DNA from: Pseudomonas sp. KUIN-1
GTDB lineage: Bacteria > Pseudomonadota > Gammaproteobacteria > Pseudomonadales > Pseudomonadaceae
Assembly (NCBI RefSeq): GCF_009176725.1
Contig: NZ_AP020337.1
Span: forward strand, 4,719,501 to 4,783,500
Direction of reading: 5' to 3'
Length of the DNA: 64,000 nucleotides
The position numbers and the translations under genes are program-made. A model generated the notes under the pieces. The model was not told the DNA's origin. It ran no database searches and saw only the letters and a program-made list of their open reading frames with translations. Shown in pieces: positions 63,318 to 64,000 of this stretch (position 1 is the stretch's first letter; every line of letters begins with the position of its first letter).

Positions 63318-63935
63318 TTAGCGCATTTCACGTTCGGCAGCAGACAGACTCGTCTGAAAAGCCTCACGCGCAAATTGGCGCTCCATGTAATCAAGCAACG
63401 GCTTGGCAGGCCGCGGCAATTCAATACCCAAAATTGGCAAACGCCAGAGTATGGGGAGTAGACAGCAGTCAACGAGACTTAGCTCGTCGCTCATGAAAAA
63501 AGCTTTTTCCGCGAACAACGGGGAAACCCCGGCCAGACTCTCGCGAAGCTCCTTGCGCGCCTGAACACGAGCAGGCTCTTTGCTGCGCGTGTCCAGAATC
63601 AGGTCGACAAGGCCGCACCAGTCTCTCTGGATACGATGGATCAGCAAACGGCTATTGGCACGGGCAACCGGATAGACGGGCAGCAGAGGCGGATGTGGAT
63701 AGCGCTCATCCAGATACTCCATCACCACGGTCGACTCGTACAACGCCAGGTCACGATCGACGAGGGTCGGCACGCTGCCGTACGGATTTACTTCAATCAG
63801 TTGCGGCGGATGACGACCTGCCACCACTTCAATGATTTCGGCGCTGACACCCTTCTCGGCGAGCACAATGCGTACGCGATGAGAATAGTGGTCGGCGGGG
63901 TCGGAGTAGCAGGCCAACCGGTTGGTCACGCCCAT
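63318..63935 (-). CDS. sspA: Stringent starvation protein A SspA
   Basis: 205 residues, GST fold: RLACYSDPADHYSHRVRIVLAEKG, NPYGSVPTLVDRDLALYES and SLVDCCLLPILWRL. It associates with RNA polymerase and influences stress and virulence genes. It is first in the sspAB operon; the 65 bp to the window end hold its promoter region. Confidence 0.96.
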   Translation of the reverse strand: MGVTNRLACYSDPADHYSHRVRIVLAEKGVSAEIIEVVAGRHPPQLIEVNPYGSVPTLVDRDLALYESTVVMEYLDERYPHPPLLPVYPVARANSRLLIHRIQRDWCGLVDLILDTRSKEPARVQARKELRESLAGVSPLFAEKAFFMSDELSLVDCCLLPILWRLPILGIELPRPAKPLLDYMERQFAREAFQTSLSAAEREMR

Positions 63936-64000
63936 GGCGATCCTCCTCGCTTGTTAAAATTTATCGGACAGACGAACGAACGCGCTTCAAGGGCGCATCC

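Overview
The window is a stretch of Pseudomonas chromosome, most likely from the P. syringae group. This is inferred from gene order (colR-colS, groES-groEL, ampG, argJ-secA, the complete mra/fts/mur division and cell-wall cluster, rnpB, lpoA-yraN-gmhA, sspBA), from high-GC codon use, and from recognisable Pseudomonas protein sequences. Almost everything is conserved housekeeping DNA. One block, about 17.8-27.5 kb, is accessory.

Layout. 1-5.7 kb: a probable iron-handling group (two imelysin-family proteins, a di-haem oxidoreductase and a DUF1513 protein), interrupted by one opposite-strand PPOX-fold flavoprotein. 5.7-10.4 kb: the ColRS envelope-stress two-component system with a methyltransferase / LPS-core kinase / small-protein operon on one side and a PAP2 phosphatase on the other. 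Near-consensus ColR boxes precede both flanking units. 10.4-17.8 kb: groEL-groES with a heat-shock promoter, fxsA, a short-chain reductase, a DUF481 outer-membrane-type protein, an alkyltransferase-like protein, the muropeptide permease AmpG and a small membrane protein.

17.8-27.5 kb is the remarkable part. A 1155-residue VgrG spike protein has a C-terminal Tle1/DUF2235 phospholipase-type domain with an apparent Ser-Asp-His triad. It is followed by EIGHT tandem copies of a 217-residue lipoprotein gene, presumably the cognate immunity gene. Start codons are spaced at exactly 750 bp throughout, with no indel even in the spacers. Copies 2-8 are each preceded by a 48-bp remnant of the 3' end of vgrG, so the amplification junction lies inside the effector gene. 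The copies are mosaics of shared sequence blocks, as expected from repeated gene conversion or unequal crossing-over. The whole island is bounded by a 13-bp direct repeat and lies between an ampG-linked gene and mscS.

27.5-35.9 kb: MscS channel, YajQ-family protein, ketopantoate reductase, an orphan sensor kinase, PduO-type corrinoid adenosyltransferase, a REPIN-like intergenic palindrome, a Nudix-thiamine phosphate synthase fusion, a GST-like protein and ArgJ. 36-39.5 kb: secA and divergent dciA. 39.6-57.4 kb: lpxC and the complete division/peptidoglycan cluster (mraZ-rsmH-ftsL-ftsI-murE-murF-mraY-murD-ftsW-murG-murC-ddlB-ftsQ-ftsA-ftsZ-lpxC), all on the minus strand, tightly overlapped, and driven from an mraZ promoter carrying three MraZ-type repeats. 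57.7-58.1 kb: RNase P RNA. 58.1-64 kb: rsmI, then lpoA-yraN-gmhA-dolP on the plus strand and sspA-sspB on the minus strand.

No tRNA, rRNA, transposase, integrase or CRISPR array was seen. All functional statements rest on reading motifs and remembered family knowledge; no database search was run.
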